Below, piece by piece: positions 1 to 8,984 of a stretch of DNA of 64,000 nucleotides. Position 1 is the stretch's first letter; each line of letters starts with the position of its first letter. The notes beneath the pieces were generated by a model. That model had not been told where the DNA came from and did no database searches. It saw only the letters and a list, made by a program, of their open reading frames with translations. Source of the DNA: Hyphomicrobiales bacterium (GTDB taxonomy: Bacteria; Pseudomonadota; Alphaproteobacteria; Rhizobiales; JAJFHB01); the NCBI GenBank assembly GCA_021775755.1, contig JAJFHE010000050.1, forward strand, positions 248,001 to 312,000, read 5' to 3'. The position numbers and the translations under genes were made by a program.

Positions 1-434
1 CAGACGCGCCAGCCGCCTACGCCCGATGTCGTGGTGAAAAACTTCGATGTCTTGCGGATCGTTTCCGCATCCAGATCGCGTTTCAGGCGCTTTGCCTTCT
101 GGTCGTAGGGTCGCCGCGCGACAAACAGGTCGCTGTGCCCAAGTGCCGCGACGCGGCGGAATACGGGATCTTCTTCCGCGATGTGGCAGTCGTGCGGGGT
201 ATTGCCTTGCGCAACTGATTCCGGCGGGTACTTCAAGACGAAACGGGCAAATCTGTAGGCAAGCGTTGCCTTGCCGATACCCGAAGGCCCACCGAGGATC
301 CAGGCGTGGTGAATGCGCCCGCGCGCATAACTTTGCAGTAGCCGCTGTTCCGCATCGGCATTGCCGTAAAACGCACTCTGTTCCCGGGGATGGGGAAAAT
401 CGAGCAGCCGGTCGCTTTCGGGGAACTGATCCAT
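1..434 (-). CDS. holB: DNA polymerase III subunit delta' (partial, 3' end outside window)
   Basis: Read leftwards from an ATG at 434, the frame stays open to the window edge and gives about 144 N-terminal residues. A Walker A motif GGPSGIGKAT lies at about residues 48-57, and the stretch LGHSDLFVARRPYDQ and the later GGWRV match the alphaproteobacterial HolB pattern. HolB is a clamp-loader subunit that helps place the sliding clamp on DNA. It starts 15 bases after the stop of tmk, the usual tmk-holB arrangement, so the two are probably cotranscribed. The C-terminal two thirds are missing only because the window ends. Confidence 0.88.
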   Translation of the reverse strand, partial: MDQFPESDRLLDFPHPREQSAFYGNADAEQRLLQSYARGRIHHAWILGGPSGIGKATLAYRFARFVLKYPPESVAQGNTPHDCHIAEEDPVFRRVAALGHSDLFVARRPYDQKAKRLKRDLDAETIRKTSKFFTTTSGVGGWRV

Positions 435-449
435 CAGGCGCGTTGCTTA

Positions 450-1091
450 TCAGGGCTTGAGGCGTGAGACAATGTGATCCCAGATCTCCTGCCCGACGTC
501 TTCCTGTGACCGGGAACTGTCGATGGTTACGCACCTTTGTGGCTGGGCATCCGCAATCGCCAGAAACGCCTCTCTGAGGGTCTGGTGGAACGCGAGCGTT
601 TTGCTCTCAAACCGGTCTTCCGCCGCGCCTTCGACCGCCGATCTGCCGTCGGCGCGGCTCAGCCCTTCTGAAGGGTCGAGGTCCATGATGACGGTCAGCT
701 CAGGCTGGGTTTGACCGACGACTTCGGCGTCTATGGCTTCGATGAAACTTTGCGCAATGCCGCCGCCGGCGCCCTGATACGCGCGCGTGGAATCTGTAAA
801 TCGGTCGCAAATGACCCAAACGCCGCGCTCAAGAGCCGGTCGAATGACACGCGCCAGGTGATCGTCCCGGGCGGCAAAGTTCAAGAGCGTTTCGCTCAAC
901 GGGCTCCAGCGTTCAGCGTCGCCTGTCACAAGCAGGTCGCGGATCGCTTCTGCGCCAGACGTACCGCCGGGTTCACGTGTCAGGACCACTTCATGCCCCG
1001 CTGAGCATAGACGTTCGCGCAGCAGCTTGGTGTGGGTGGACTTGCCGGTACCCTCCCCGCCTTCAAACGTGATGAACTTACCCGCCGTCAT
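450..1091 (-). CDS. tmk: thymidylate kinase
   Basis: A 213-residue protein of normal length for dTMP kinase, which phosphorylates dTMP to dTDP in the cytoplasm for DNA synthesis. The P-loop FEGGEGTGKSTH is at residues 8-19, the DR(F/Y) motif appears as CDRFTDSTRAYQG near residue 95, and a LID-type region rich in Arg and Glu (EGAAEDRFESK) follows near residue 155. The gene lies between the D,D-carboxypeptidase and holB on the same strand, an order common in Rhizobiales. Start and stop are clear and nothing is unusual. Confidence 0.97.
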   Translation of the reverse strand: MTAGKFITFEGGEGTGKSTHTKLLRERLCSAGHEVVLTREPGGTSGAEAIRDLLVTGDAERWSPLSETLLNFAARDDHLARVIRPALERGVWVICDRFTDSTRAYQGAGGGIAQSFIEAIDAEVVGQTQPELTVIMDLDPSEGLSRADGRSAVEGAAEDRFESKTLAFHQTLREAFLAIADAQPQRCVTIDSSRSQEDVGQEIWDHIVSRLKP

Positions 1092-1122
1092 GCCGGGTTC
1101 CTGTTTCGATTGGTTTATTGCT

Positions 1123-2292
1123 CTAGCCGCCGAGGATCATCGCCATGAGCGTGTCGAGGGCCTTGTCGATGATGCCGCTTTCAGAGACATCCTCCGCCGC
1201 AAAAAGCGGAAACTCGGCAACCGCCTGTCCCTGGTTCACAAACCGCACCCGGGCAACTTCGTCGCCTTCGCGGATCGGCGCGCGCAGCGGCCCTTCATAG
1301 ACGAGTTCGGCGCGTACCGTGTTCTTGTCCTCCGGGCTCAGCATGAGCCGGATTTCCTTGTTGGCGGTCAGTGGCAGCCAGTTTTGATCGCCGCCCCACA
1401 CCCGCGCTTCGGCGATTTCCTGACCGTAACGGAACATCGTGTAGGGTCGGAAGAAGCGGAATCCCCAGTCGAGGAGTTTGCGCGCTTCTTCTGAGCGCGC
1501 CTTTGCGGAGCGCATGCCGTTGAGAACGAGGATCAATCGTTTGTTGTTACGTACAGCCGATGCGACGAGGCCGTAGCCCGATGCGCGGATGAACCCCGTC
1601 TTCAGACCATCTGCGCCAACATTTTGATAGAGCAGCGGATTGCGATTGCGTTGGCGGATGTCGTTCCAGGTGAACTCGGTTTCGCTGTAGAAGTGATAAT
1701 ACTCACTCAGATTCTTGATGGTATGGCGCGCCAGGACAGCCAGTTCCCGCACCGTTGTAAGGTGATCGGGATCGGGCAGCCCGGTGGAGTTCGTAAAGAG
1801 CGATCTCTCCAGGCCGAGTTCGCGCGCGCGCTGCGTCATGAGGTCGCCAAACGCCGCTTCCGAGCCGGCCAGCCCTTCGGCGATTGCGATGCAGGCATCA
1901 TTGCCAGATTGAATGATGACACCGCGAATCAGGTCTTCCAGACGGACGGATGAATTGAGCTCGGCATACATTGTCGAACCGCCAGACGACGCGCCGCCAC
2001 GGCGCCATGCGTCCTCGCTGATATGGAATTCGTCGTCAAAGGACAGTTCACCGCGCTGGATCGCCTCGAACACCATGATCATCGTCATGATTTTGCTCAT
2101 GCTGGCGGGCGGTGTGAGATCGTCGGCGGCTTTTTCAAACAGGACGGCGCCGGAATCAGCGTCGATGATGATCGCGTGTTCGGCCCTGGTTTCGATGGAG
2201 GCGAGTGCGAACGCTTCGGACATCGCCAGGGACAGACCGACAGCAATCACTGCCAGGGTCTGCATGATGAGCCGTAAGTGTTTGATATGCAT
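1123..2292 (-). CDS. D-alanyl-D-alanine carboxypeptidase (penicillin-binding protein 5/6 family, S11)
   Basis: Exported serine D,D-carboxypeptidase that trims the terminal D-Ala of peptidoglycan stem peptides. The ATG at 2292 is chosen because it places a signal peptide (MHIKHLRLIMQTLAVIAVGLSLAM) at the N terminus; the frame is open 105 bases further upstream but without a plausible signal. The three penicillin-binding motifs are visible: SMSK (SxxK), SGN (SxN) and KTG in ADGLKTGFI. A C-terminal beta domain and an amphipathic tail (IIDKALDTLMAMIL) that could anchor it to the membrane follow. It lies upstream of tmk, 31 bases away, and downstream of rlpA, so the four genes may form an envelope/replication operon. 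It is probably a dacC/dacF type, but the exact paralogue cannot be fixed. Confidence 0.93.
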   Translation of the reverse strand: MHIKHLRLIMQTLAVIAVGLSLAMSEAFALASIETRAEHAIIIDADSGAVLFEKAADDLTPPASMSKIMTMIMVFEAIQRGELSFDDEFHISEDAWRRGGASSGGSTMYAELNSSVRLEDLIRGVIIQSGNDACIAIAEGLAGSEAAFGDLMTQRARELGLERSLFTNSTGLPDPDHLTTVRELAVLARHTIKNLSEYYHFYSETEFTWNDIRQRNRNPLLYQNVGADGLKTGFIRASGYGLVASAVRNNKRLILVLNGMRSAKARSEEARKLLDWGFRFFRPYTMFRYGQEIAEARVWGGDQNWLPLTANKEIRLMLSPEDKNTVRAELVYEGPLRAPIREGDEVARVRFVNQGQAVAEFPLFAAEDVSESGIIDKALDTLMAMILGG

Positions 2293-2478
2293 GCTAAAGG
2301 TGCCGCCGTTGCTGTTTGCCGTGGTGGTCGAACATCGGACGCTTGGCATCCGGTGAAGTGGCCACCCGGAGTCCACGCAAACGGGGTTCAGATGCAAAGC
2401 CTATTAGCCTGCCCGGAAAAAGCAACAGGCGACTTTCGGCAATGCATAGTGGATGTGCAAACTGGGTCGATTGCGGCC

Positions 2479-3483
2479 CTAGTTGGCGGCGACAATATGA
2501 GCGTCATGCTGACCGGCGGCGATAACATTCTGCAATGCCTGATCGGCGGAAACGCTATCTGCGAGTGGGCCGACACGCACCCGGTAGAGAGTCCGCGATC
2601 CCAGGTTGCTTTCCGCTATTTCCACCTTGCCGAGAGAACTCAGGCGCTGGTGAAGGGCAACGGCGTTACCGCGGTCTGAAAATGCCGCGGCCTGCACGAA
2701 GTATCCGTTACCGGCCGCCACAGGTGCGGAAGAGCTGGCAGCCCCGGTTCCCCGCGGCGCCGTTGCGAAATTGGTTCTGGCGGGATTGTGGGTACCTGCG
2801 CCGCGATCGTCTTCGCGGCTGGAACCGTTGCGCCCACGCTCGGCAACGGTCGGGGTATCCACGGAGGCCAGTTGTGTTGCCGGCGCGCCGCTGCCTCGAT
2901 AACGTTCGTTCATCGCGACGAGGTCCGAACCGTCATCGTTCAGGGGCGCGGGCCCCAGAAACTCTACGCGCACGGGGGCCGTGCCCTGCTGCCTGAAACC
3001 AAGTTCCGTTGCCGACTGGCGTGACAGATCTATGATCCTGTCATGTGCATAAGGCCCACGGTCATTGATGCGGACGACGATGGAACGGTTGTTGTTCCGG
3101 TTCGTAACGCGCGCATAGACAGGCAGCGGCAACGTTGGATGTGCCGCTGTCAGCCGGTTCATGTCGAACCATTCGCCATTTGCCGTGCGGCGGCGGTGAA
3201 AACGGTCACCGTACCAGGACGCAATGCCGGTTTTGTCGTAATCGGGATCTGCGTGCGGTGTGTAGGTGCGCCCGGCAATCTGGTATGGATTGCCGATTTT
3301 CTGTACGCCACCGCCATAGGGTATGGGTTCGGGCCCCTCGTAGCGCGGCGATCCGGTGCCTTCGAACGCATTTTGCGATTTCGTGCAACCGCTGACCGTG
3401 AGCGAGACGCCAATGAGAATAGCCGCGCACACGCCGATGGTGCGCGCAACGGAAGTTTTACCGGAAATACTCGACCGGACCAT
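2479..3483 (-). CDS. rlpA: septal ring lytic transglycosylase RlpA family lipoprotein with SPOR domain
   Basis: Lipoprotein of about 334 residues. The start at 3483 gives MVRSSISGK followed by a hydrophobic stretch and a lipobox ending TVSGC, with the lipidated Cys at residue 33. The double-psi beta-barrel contains GIASWYGDRFHRRRTANGEWFD and the conserved RINDRGP, typical of RlpA enzymes that cleave glycan strands lacking stem peptides. A C-terminal SPOR domain (GYFVQAAAFSDRGNA to the end) binds denuded septal glycan. A Ser/Ala-rich linker joins the two. An upstream in-frame ATG at 3564 would add 27 residues before the signal and is less likely. It is first in line with the D,D-carboxypeptidase on the same strand. 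Confidence 0.9.
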   Translation of the reverse strand: MVRSSISGKTSVARTIGVCAAILIGVSLTVSGCTKSQNAFEGTGSPRYEGPEPIPYGGGVQKIGNPYQIAGRTYTPHADPDYDKTGIASWYGDRFHRRRTANGEWFDMNRLTAAHPTLPLPVYARVTNRNNNRSIVVRINDRGPYAHDRIIDLSRQSATELGFRQQGTAPVRVEFLGPAPLNDDGSDLVAMNERYRGSGAPATQLASVDTPTVAERGRNGSSREDDRGAGTHNPARTNFATAPRGTGAASSSAPVAAGNGYFVQAAAFSDRGNAVALHQRLSSLGKVEIAESNLGSRTLYRVRVGPLADSVSADQALQNVIAAGQHDAHIVAAN

Positions 3484-3599
3484 GTCCACCTGCCCTGTCC
3501 TGCGGCCCTGCCAGAGGCCGTCGTGTGATCTGAACGGTTCAGGACCATTCACAATTGGCATCACTCTGTGCGCTCCGCGGTAAAGGATCCGTTGAGAAA

Positions 3600-3615
3600 G
3601 TTGGTTAACGCCAAC
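3600..3615. promoter_or_regulatory. short inverted repeat in the rlpA / MmgE-PrpD divergent region
   Basis: GTTGG and CCAAC arms flank TTAACG in the 210-base stretch between the divergent rlpA (start 3483) and the MmgE/PrpD gene (start 3694). It could be an operator for either gene. No second copy was noticed nearby. Confidence 0.25.
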
Positions 3616-3693
3616 TGGTTATTCGCGCGCACTAAGGCTAGGTTTCGGTCAAGCTGCAAATGCGGCATCGCTGTAAATTCGGGAATGCGGCTC

Positions 3694-5064
3694 ATGACGG
3701 GTCAAAGTCTGACTGAGGAACTGGTTCAAAGCATCCGCAAACGCGAGATCGATCGCGCCGATCATGAGAAAGCGGCTCTCTTTGCGCTCGATGCAGCCGC
3801 CAACATGGTGGCCGGATGCAACAGTGTGCCCGGTACCAAGTTTTTGAACTGGGCGGCGCCGCGCGGCCTGCTCGGGCACAACTGTTCCGATTTCTCCGCG
3901 CGTTCATTCCTGCTGGGCGCCCTTTGCCACATCCTCGAAGTCGACGACCTGCACCGTGCGTCCGTCGTGCATCCAGGATGCGTCGTACTGCCGGTGGTGT
4001 TTGCATATGGCGCACGCCAGGACGGCCTTGCGGCGCTTGACGCGCTGCTCCATGGCTTCGAGGCGACAACCCGGCTTGGTATGGCTGTCGGTCCCGCACA
4101 CTACAGACTTTGGCACAACACGGCGACCTGCGGCTCCTTCGGTTCGGCCATGGCTGCGGCCCGTCTGCTCGGCCTTGGCGATGAAGCTGCGGCGCACGCT
4201 CTGGGCAATGCCGGGACGCAGGCGGCGGGGTTGTGGCAATTCATTGAAACCGGCGCCGAATCCAAGCACCTGCACGCGGCGCATGCCGCGCAATGCGGTG
4301 CGCAGGCGGCCGAACTTGCCGAATACGGCCTGACGGGAGCGCCGCAGATCCTTGAAGGCGATCGCGGGTTTTTCGCCGCCATGTGCGAAGACGGCGATCC
4401 CAAACGCATGCGCGATGACCCCCACGCGCCCTGGCAGGTTCACCTGACGTCGATCAAGCCGTGGCCGTCGTGCCGTCACACACATCCCGCGATAGATGCG
4501 GCCCTGGAAATCGGCTCGGAACTGCGCGCCAGAGGCGCCGATGGGAGCGCCATCCAAAGCGCTGAAGTACAGGCCTATCAGGCGGCGCTCAATCTTTGCG
4601 ACCGGGCGGTTGTCGACACAGACTACGAGGCGAAATTTTCGCTGCAGCACTGCGTTGCAGCGGCGTTGTCGCTGGACACAGTCGCTTTCGACGCGTTTGG
4701 CGCCGATGCGCGCGATACACTTGCGCCTTTGCGCCAGAAGATTGGCGTTGGTTGTTCAGATGTCTACGAGAGCGCTTATCCAGTTCACTGGGGCAGTGAA
4801 GTTTGTGTCGAACTGGCGGACGGCACAGTCCTGTCAGCTGCAAGGACCGACGCCAAAGGCGACCCCGAGACGCCGCTCGACGGCCAAGGCATGATTGACA
4901 AGGCGCGTGATCTCATGCGGCACGGGGGCTTGGCGGATCCGGATCCGTTGATCCAGGGCATTCACGATATGGCTGACGGCGGGCCCGTCCCGGACATCGT
5001 TGCGGCGGTTTCGCAGTGTGCCGAAAGTCAGATCGATCCGGCACACCGGCTGGCGGGAGAGTGA
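3694..5064 (+). CDS. MmgE/PrpD family protein
   Basis: Cytoplasmic protein of 456 residues, the usual length for the MmgE/PrpD family, which includes 2-methylcitrate dehydratase and cis-aconitate decarboxylase. Family features visible are the N-terminal helical region (ALFALDAAANMVAG), a histidine-rich centre (ILEVDDLHRASVVHPGCVVLP, then VGPAHYRLWHNTATCGSFGSAMAAARLLGL) and KPWPSCRHTHPAIDAA. The start at 3694 follows GGGA; an ATG three codons earlier (3685) is an alternative. No prpB or prpC lies beside it, so the substrate cannot be assigned. It converges on the Sel1-repeat gene with a gap of only 7 bases. Confidence 0.85.
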   Translation: MTGQSLTEELVQSIRKREIDRADHEKAALFALDAAANMVAGCNSVPGTKFLNWAAPRGLLGHNCSDFSARSFLLGALCHILEVDDLHRASVVHPGCVVLPVVFAYGARQDGLAALDALLHGFEATTRLGMAVGPAHYRLWHNTATCGSFGSAMAAARLLGLGDEAAAHALGNAGTQAAGLWQFIETGAESKHLHAAHAAQCGAQAAELAEYGLTGAPQILEGDRGFFAAMCEDGDPKRMRDDPHAPWQVHLTSIKPWPSCRHTHPAIDAALEIGSELRARGADGSAIQSAEVQAYQAALNLCDRAVVDTDYEAKFSLQHCVAAALSLDTVAFDAFGADARDTLAPLRQKIGVGCSDVYESAYPVHWGSEVCVELADGTVLSAARTDAKGDPETPLDGQGMIDKARDLMRHGGLADPDPLIQGIHDMADGGPVPDIVAAVSQCAESQIDPAHRLAGE

Positions 5065-5071
5065 AACTCAG

Positions 5072-6151
5072 TCAACGCAGCGTATCGGCCGGCGAATCCT
5101 GCGGGGTCTGACGGCGAGTGCCCTGGCGGCGGCGTCTTGTGCGGTTGGTGTTGAGCGCGTTGCCGAACCAGTTCTGACCGAAATTCGGATTTGGATTGCT
5201 GTCGCGGCTCAAGAGCGCGTCCGAATCCCAGTCATCGCTGTCGAAGTAATCCTGCCATCTCCGACCGTCCCGGCCGATAACCTCGCCTTCCTGGAGTTCA
5301 CCGCCCTCCCGGAGCTCACCGCCCTCCGTTGAGGCGCCGCGCTCGTCCGGTGCGCCGATGCGTCCACCTTCGCGTTCAAGTCGCGCTAGCCTGGCCTGGC
5401 GCTCTGCTTCCGGCGGGACCGGAATGCCGAGACGGTTGAGGTTTGCGATGGCAAGGTCGTTCCCCAGCAAGGCGGAGGATTGGTAAAGTTCCTGCGCCCG
5501 CGGCAAGTCGCGTTGCACACCCCAGCCAGCTTCATGAAGGCCGGCGAGATTGTTCATCGCCATCGTGTGACCCTGATTGGCGGCCTTGCCGAACCACTCC
5601 GCCGCCGCGGCATGATCCTGTTCTATGCCATGACCGCCCAGGTACATCAGACCGAGGTTGGATTGTGCCTCGGAATGGCCCTGATCGGCGGCGTTGCGAT
5701 ACCAGTCGACAGCGGTGCCGTAGTCGCGCACCACGCCATGGCCGTGCTGATACGCATATCCGAGCCAGTTCTGCGCACCGGTGTGTCCGCGCTGTGCCGC
5801 GGCCTTGTAAAGCTTGACGGCCTGCTCGGGCTGGCGGGTGACGCCGTGTGCGCCGGCATGAAAAATCTTGGCGAGCCGGAATTGTGCGTCGATATTTCCG
5901 CGCTTGGCGGAGTGCAGATACCAGCTCACCGCCTGCTGCGGATCGCGGTCGAGGATGGTGCCTGTCTCAAAGGCGCGCCCGATATAAAATTGCGCATCGG
6001 CATTGCCACGCCGCGCGCGGCTTAACTGGCGTTGCAGGTCTTCAACGGAGCTTTGCGCCGATGCGGGGCGCGTGGTGTCGGCGAGCACAGCTCCCGCGAG
6101 TGTCAGGATGACCGTGACTGCCGCTGCAGCCTTGTGAAATTGTCTGCGCAT
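5072..6151 (-). CDS. exported Sel1-repeat (tetratricopeptide-like) protein
   Basis: Protein of 359 residues. The start at 6151 gives MRRQFHKAAAAVTVILTLAG and a cleavable signal, pointing to a periplasmic or secreted location. At least six consecutive Sel1-like repeats of about 36 residues cover residues 40-260 (recurring forms such as NADAQFYIGRAFETG, HTGAQNWLGYAYQHGHG and HSEAQSNLGLMYLGGHG). The C-terminal hundred residues are low in complexity, with GGELREGGELQEG and Asn/Arg-rich tracts. Sel1 proteins act as protein-interaction scaffolds; no catalytic domain is visible. The open frame continues upstream, but those residues precede the signal peptide and are unlikely to be translated. Confidence 0.82.
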   Translation of the reverse strand: MRRQFHKAAAAVTVILTLAGAVLADTTRPASAQSSVEDLQRQLSRARRGNADAQFYIGRAFETGTILDRDPQQAVSWYLHSAKRGNIDAQFRLAKIFHAGAHGVTRQPEQAVKLYKAAAQRGHTGAQNWLGYAYQHGHGVVRDYGTAVDWYRNAADQGHSEAQSNLGLMYLGGHGIEQDHAAAAEWFGKAANQGHTMAMNNLAGLHEAGWGVQRDLPRAQELYQSSALLGNDLAIANLNRLGIPVPPEAERQARLARLEREGGRIGAPDERGASTEGGELREGGELQEGEVIGRDGRRWQDYFDSDDWDSDALLSRDSNPNPNFGQNWFGNALNTNRTRRRRQGTRRQTPQDSPADTLR

Positions 6152-6357
6152 GGGGGCGCTCAAGAATCCTTGTTTGCTGCATTCATTTAGGCCTGTTGGC
6201 ATCATGCAGTCAATTGTGGCGCCAGTCAGGCTCACCGCCCTGGATACACCAAACGGCACGTGCATGTTGACGCCCGTGCGGTTCCGGTGGCCAAATGCAC
6301 CGGGTGAATTCATGACTTGGGGTTCGGATCGGGCCCGTGAAGGATGGACGGACAACG

Positions 6358-8052
6358 ATGACAACGATTTCGCCCCCTGGACAGAACAGACCACACCCCT
6401 GGGAAAGCGCCTATCCCGATCACGTCACCTGGGATGCGCCGCTCGAGGCGGTGGCGCTGCCCGACATGTTCGATGAGGCCGTGGCGCGTTTCCGGGACAA
6501 CCCGTGCACATATTTCCTCGGCGCAACCAAAACCTATGGTGAAATAGGTGAACTGACGGAGCGGGTTGCGGCCGGGTTGCAGGCAGCAGGCGTTGTGCCG
6601 GGGGCAAAAGTCGGACTGTTTCTGCCGAATTGCCCCTATTTCATCGTTTTCTATTTCGCCGTCCTGAAGATCGGCGGCGTCGTCGTAAATTACAATCCGC
6701 TCTATACGGTCGAGGAACTTGAGCATCAGGTCCGCGATTCAGATACCCGCGTTATGGTGACGCTGGACTTGAAGGTTGTGTTCGACAAGGTCGCCGAACT
6801 CGTACGGATCGGTGCCGTGGAGCGGGTCGTGGCGTGCCCGTTTACAGAGCTCCTGCCGACGGTAAAATCGGTGCTGTTCAGGTTGCTGAAGGGCCGTGAC
6901 CGTGCGGCCCCGAGATCCTCCGCCGCCGCCGGCGCCCTGATCGACTATCACGAGCTTGCCAACTCCAATGCTTCCTACACGCAAGCGAAGGTCGATCCGA
7001 TCAAGACACTTGCGCTGCTGCAATATACCGGCGGCACCACCGGAACGCCGAAAGGCGCGATGCTGTCACACGCCAACCTCACGGTGAATGTGGTGCAGGT
7101 CACCCTGCTTTTTCCGGAACTGAATGGCGGCGAGGAAAAGGTAATGGCCGTGCTGCCGTTTTTCCATGTGTTCGCCATGACGTCGATCATGAATTTCGGT
7201 TTGGCGCAGGGCGTTGAAATGATCCTCATGCCGAAGTTCGAACTCGACGAGGCGGTAAAACTGATCCGCCGCAAGCGCCCGACCATCCTGCCGGGCGTGC
7301 CGACCCTGTTTAATGCGCTGATGACCTATCCGGGCATCACGCCGGACGATCTCGGGTCCATCAAATACTGCATCTCGGGCGGCGCCCCCCTACCCCTTGA
7401 AGTCAAGAAAGGGTTTGAGAAAGCCGCCGGTTGCCGGCTCGTTGAGGGTTACGGACTGAGCGAGACATCGCCCGTGGTGACGACTAACCCGCTAGCAGGT
7501 GCGGTTGTCGAAAACTCCATCGGTCAACCGGTTCCTGGAACAATCGTTTCCATCCGCGATATCGACGATCACAGTCGCGAAATGCCGCAGGGAGAGAGCG
7601 GCGAAGTCTGCGTGTGGGGGCCCCAGGTCATGTCCGGATACTGGAACAAGCCGCAGGAAACCGCAGACACATTTACCGGCGAGTTCTTCAAGACCGGAGA
7701 TGTCGGTTACATGGACGAACAGGGCTTCATCTATCTGATCGACAGGCTGAAAGACATCATCATCTGCTCCGGCTTCAACGTTTATCCCCGCCGCATAGAA
7801 GACGCGATCTACGAACACCCCGCAGTCGACGAGGTAACGGTGATCGGTGTTCCCGATGAGTACCGCGGCGAAGCACCCAAGGCTTTCATCAAACTCAACC
7901 CTGGGGCAGAGGCAACGGTGGAAGAGATTCTGGAATTCCTGTCCAGTAAGATTTCCGCCATTGAGATGCCGGACCACATTGAGTTTCGAGATGAGCTGCC
8001 GAAAACGCTGGTCGGCAAATTATCGAAGAAAGAACTTCGCGAAGCGTCGTGA
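6358..8052 (+). CDS. long-chain fatty acid--CoA ligase (AMP-forming)
   Basis: Member of the ANL adenylating superfamily, 564 residues. It has the phosphate-binding motif LQYTGGTTGTPKGAML, the YGLSETSP motif, TGDVGYMDEQGFIYLIDRLKDIII and a C-terminal catalytic Lys in TLVGKLSKKELR. The N-terminal PHPWESAYPDHVTWD and the overall layout resemble FadD-type enzymes, which activate long-chain fatty acids to acyl-CoA via acyl-AMP. The ATG at 6358 is preferred, with AAGGA about 13 bases upstream; a GTG at 6337 would add seven residues. It diverges from the Sel1 gene across about 200 bases. Confidence 0.92.
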   Translation: MTTISPPGQNRPHPWESAYPDHVTWDAPLEAVALPDMFDEAVARFRDNPCTYFLGATKTYGEIGELTERVAAGLQAAGVVPGAKVGLFLPNCPYFIVFYFAVLKIGGVVVNYNPLYTVEELEHQVRDSDTRVMVTLDLKVVFDKVAELVRIGAVERVVACPFTELLPTVKSVLFRLLKGRDRAAPRSSAAAGALIDYHELANSNASYTQAKVDPIKTLALLQYTGGTTGTPKGAMLSHANLTVNVVQVTLLFPELNGGEEKVMAVLPFFHVFAMTSIMNFGLAQGVEMILMPKFELDEAVKLIRRKRPTILPGVPTLFNALMTYPGITPDDLGSIKYCISGGAPLPLEVKKGFEKAAGCRLVEGYGLSETSPVVTTNPLAGAVVENSIGQPVPGTIVSIRDIDDHSREMPQGESGEVCVWGPQVMSGYWNKPQETADTFTGEFFKTGDVGYMDEQGFIYLIDRLKDIIICSGFNVYPRRIEDAIYEHPAVDEVTVIGVPDEYRGEAPKAFIKLNPGAEATVEEILEFLSSKISAIEMPDHIEFRDELPKTLVGKLSKKELREAS

Positions 8053-8183
8053 CGATCATGCCCGAGCGCGGCACGTACTTCGGCGTGAATAATTTTCTCT
8101 TGTGCCGGGCAAACGATTCCATATGAAAGTGAAACGGTCTAGGTTTGTGGCCGTGAATGACGGTTCTTTGGAGGACTATGGAG

Positions 8184-8951
8184 ATGGCGACGACGCTTCG
8201 GGAAGTGAAGACGGGTTGGGAATTCGACGAGCAGACAATGCGCGAGGACCTGGCCGCCGTTTTCCGGCTGACGGCCATGTACAACTGGCATGAAGCCGTA
8301 GCCAATCATTTTTCGCTTGCGGTGTCGGGCGATGGCAAGAAGTTCCTGATGAACCCGCGCTGGATGCACTTCTCGCGCATCAAGGCAAGCGACCTCCTGC
8401 TTCTCGACGCGGACGACGACAGCACCATGGACACGGCCAACGCGCCGGACCCGTCTGCCTGGTGCATTCACGGGCGCATCCACGCGAATGTGCCGCACGC
8501 GCGCTGCCTGCTTCACACGCATATGCCGTATGCGACGGCGATCGCGTCTCTCAAAGATCCGGAAATCAAACCGATCGACCAGAACACGGCGCGTTTCTAC
8601 AAGCGCTGCGCCTATGACATGGAATTCGGCGGCATCGCCGACAACGAAGCCGAAGGCGCGCGCATTGCCGGCATGCTCGGGAACCGCTCAATCATGATGA
8701 TGGGCAATCACGGTGTTCTCATCGCGGCGGGATCGGTCGCGGAAGCGTTCGACGATCTCTATTATCTGGAACATGCCTGCAAGACACTCGTGCTCGCCTA
8801 CTCCACCGGTCAGCCGCTCAATGTCCTCGATGACGCAATCGCCGAAGAAACCGCCTCGCAGTGGGAATCATACGGGGACGGCATGAAGCAGGCGCATTTT
8901 GCCGAAATGAAGCTCCTCCTTGATGCGCAGGATGCTTCCTATAAGGACTGA
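8184..8951 (+). CDS. class II aldolase/adducin family protein
   Basis: Cytoplasmic protein of 255 residues with the class II aldolase fold. The zinc-binding histidines of the family are seen in RCLLHTHMPYATAI, and the loop MMGNHGVLIAAGSVAEAFDDLYYLEHAC supplies another. Members act as sugar-phosphate aldolases, epimerases or decarboxylases; this sequence has no feature that fixes the substrate. The start at 8184 has GGAGG with nine bases spacing; an ATG six bases upstream lies too close to GGAGG. It is followed on the same strand by an epimerase-like gene and tenA-like gene, so the three may be one operon. Confidence 0.85.
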   Translation: MATTLREVKTGWEFDEQTMREDLAAVFRLTAMYNWHEAVANHFSLAVSGDGKKFLMNPRWMHFSRIKASDLLLLDADDDSTMDTANAPDPSAWCIHGRIHANVPHARCLLHTHMPYATAIASLKDPEIKPIDQNTARFYKRCAYDMEFGGIADNEAEGARIAGMLGNRSIMMMGNHGVLIAAGSVAEAFDDLYYLEHACKTLVLAYSTGQPLNVLDDAIAEETASQWESYGDGMKQAHFAEMKLLLDAQDASYKD

Positions 8952-8984
8952 TGGATCGCCGGAACAGATCCGCCAACGCCCAAC

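Noticed and set aside
2407-2430. Possible rlpA terminator hairpin
   Set aside because: Only five-base arms GCCTG/CAGGC and no T-run in the right place.
8060-8110. Possible terminator after the first acyl-CoA ligase
   Set aside because: The arms GCCCG..GCAC and GTGCCGGGC need a six-base bulge and a long loop, and no convincing T-tract follows.
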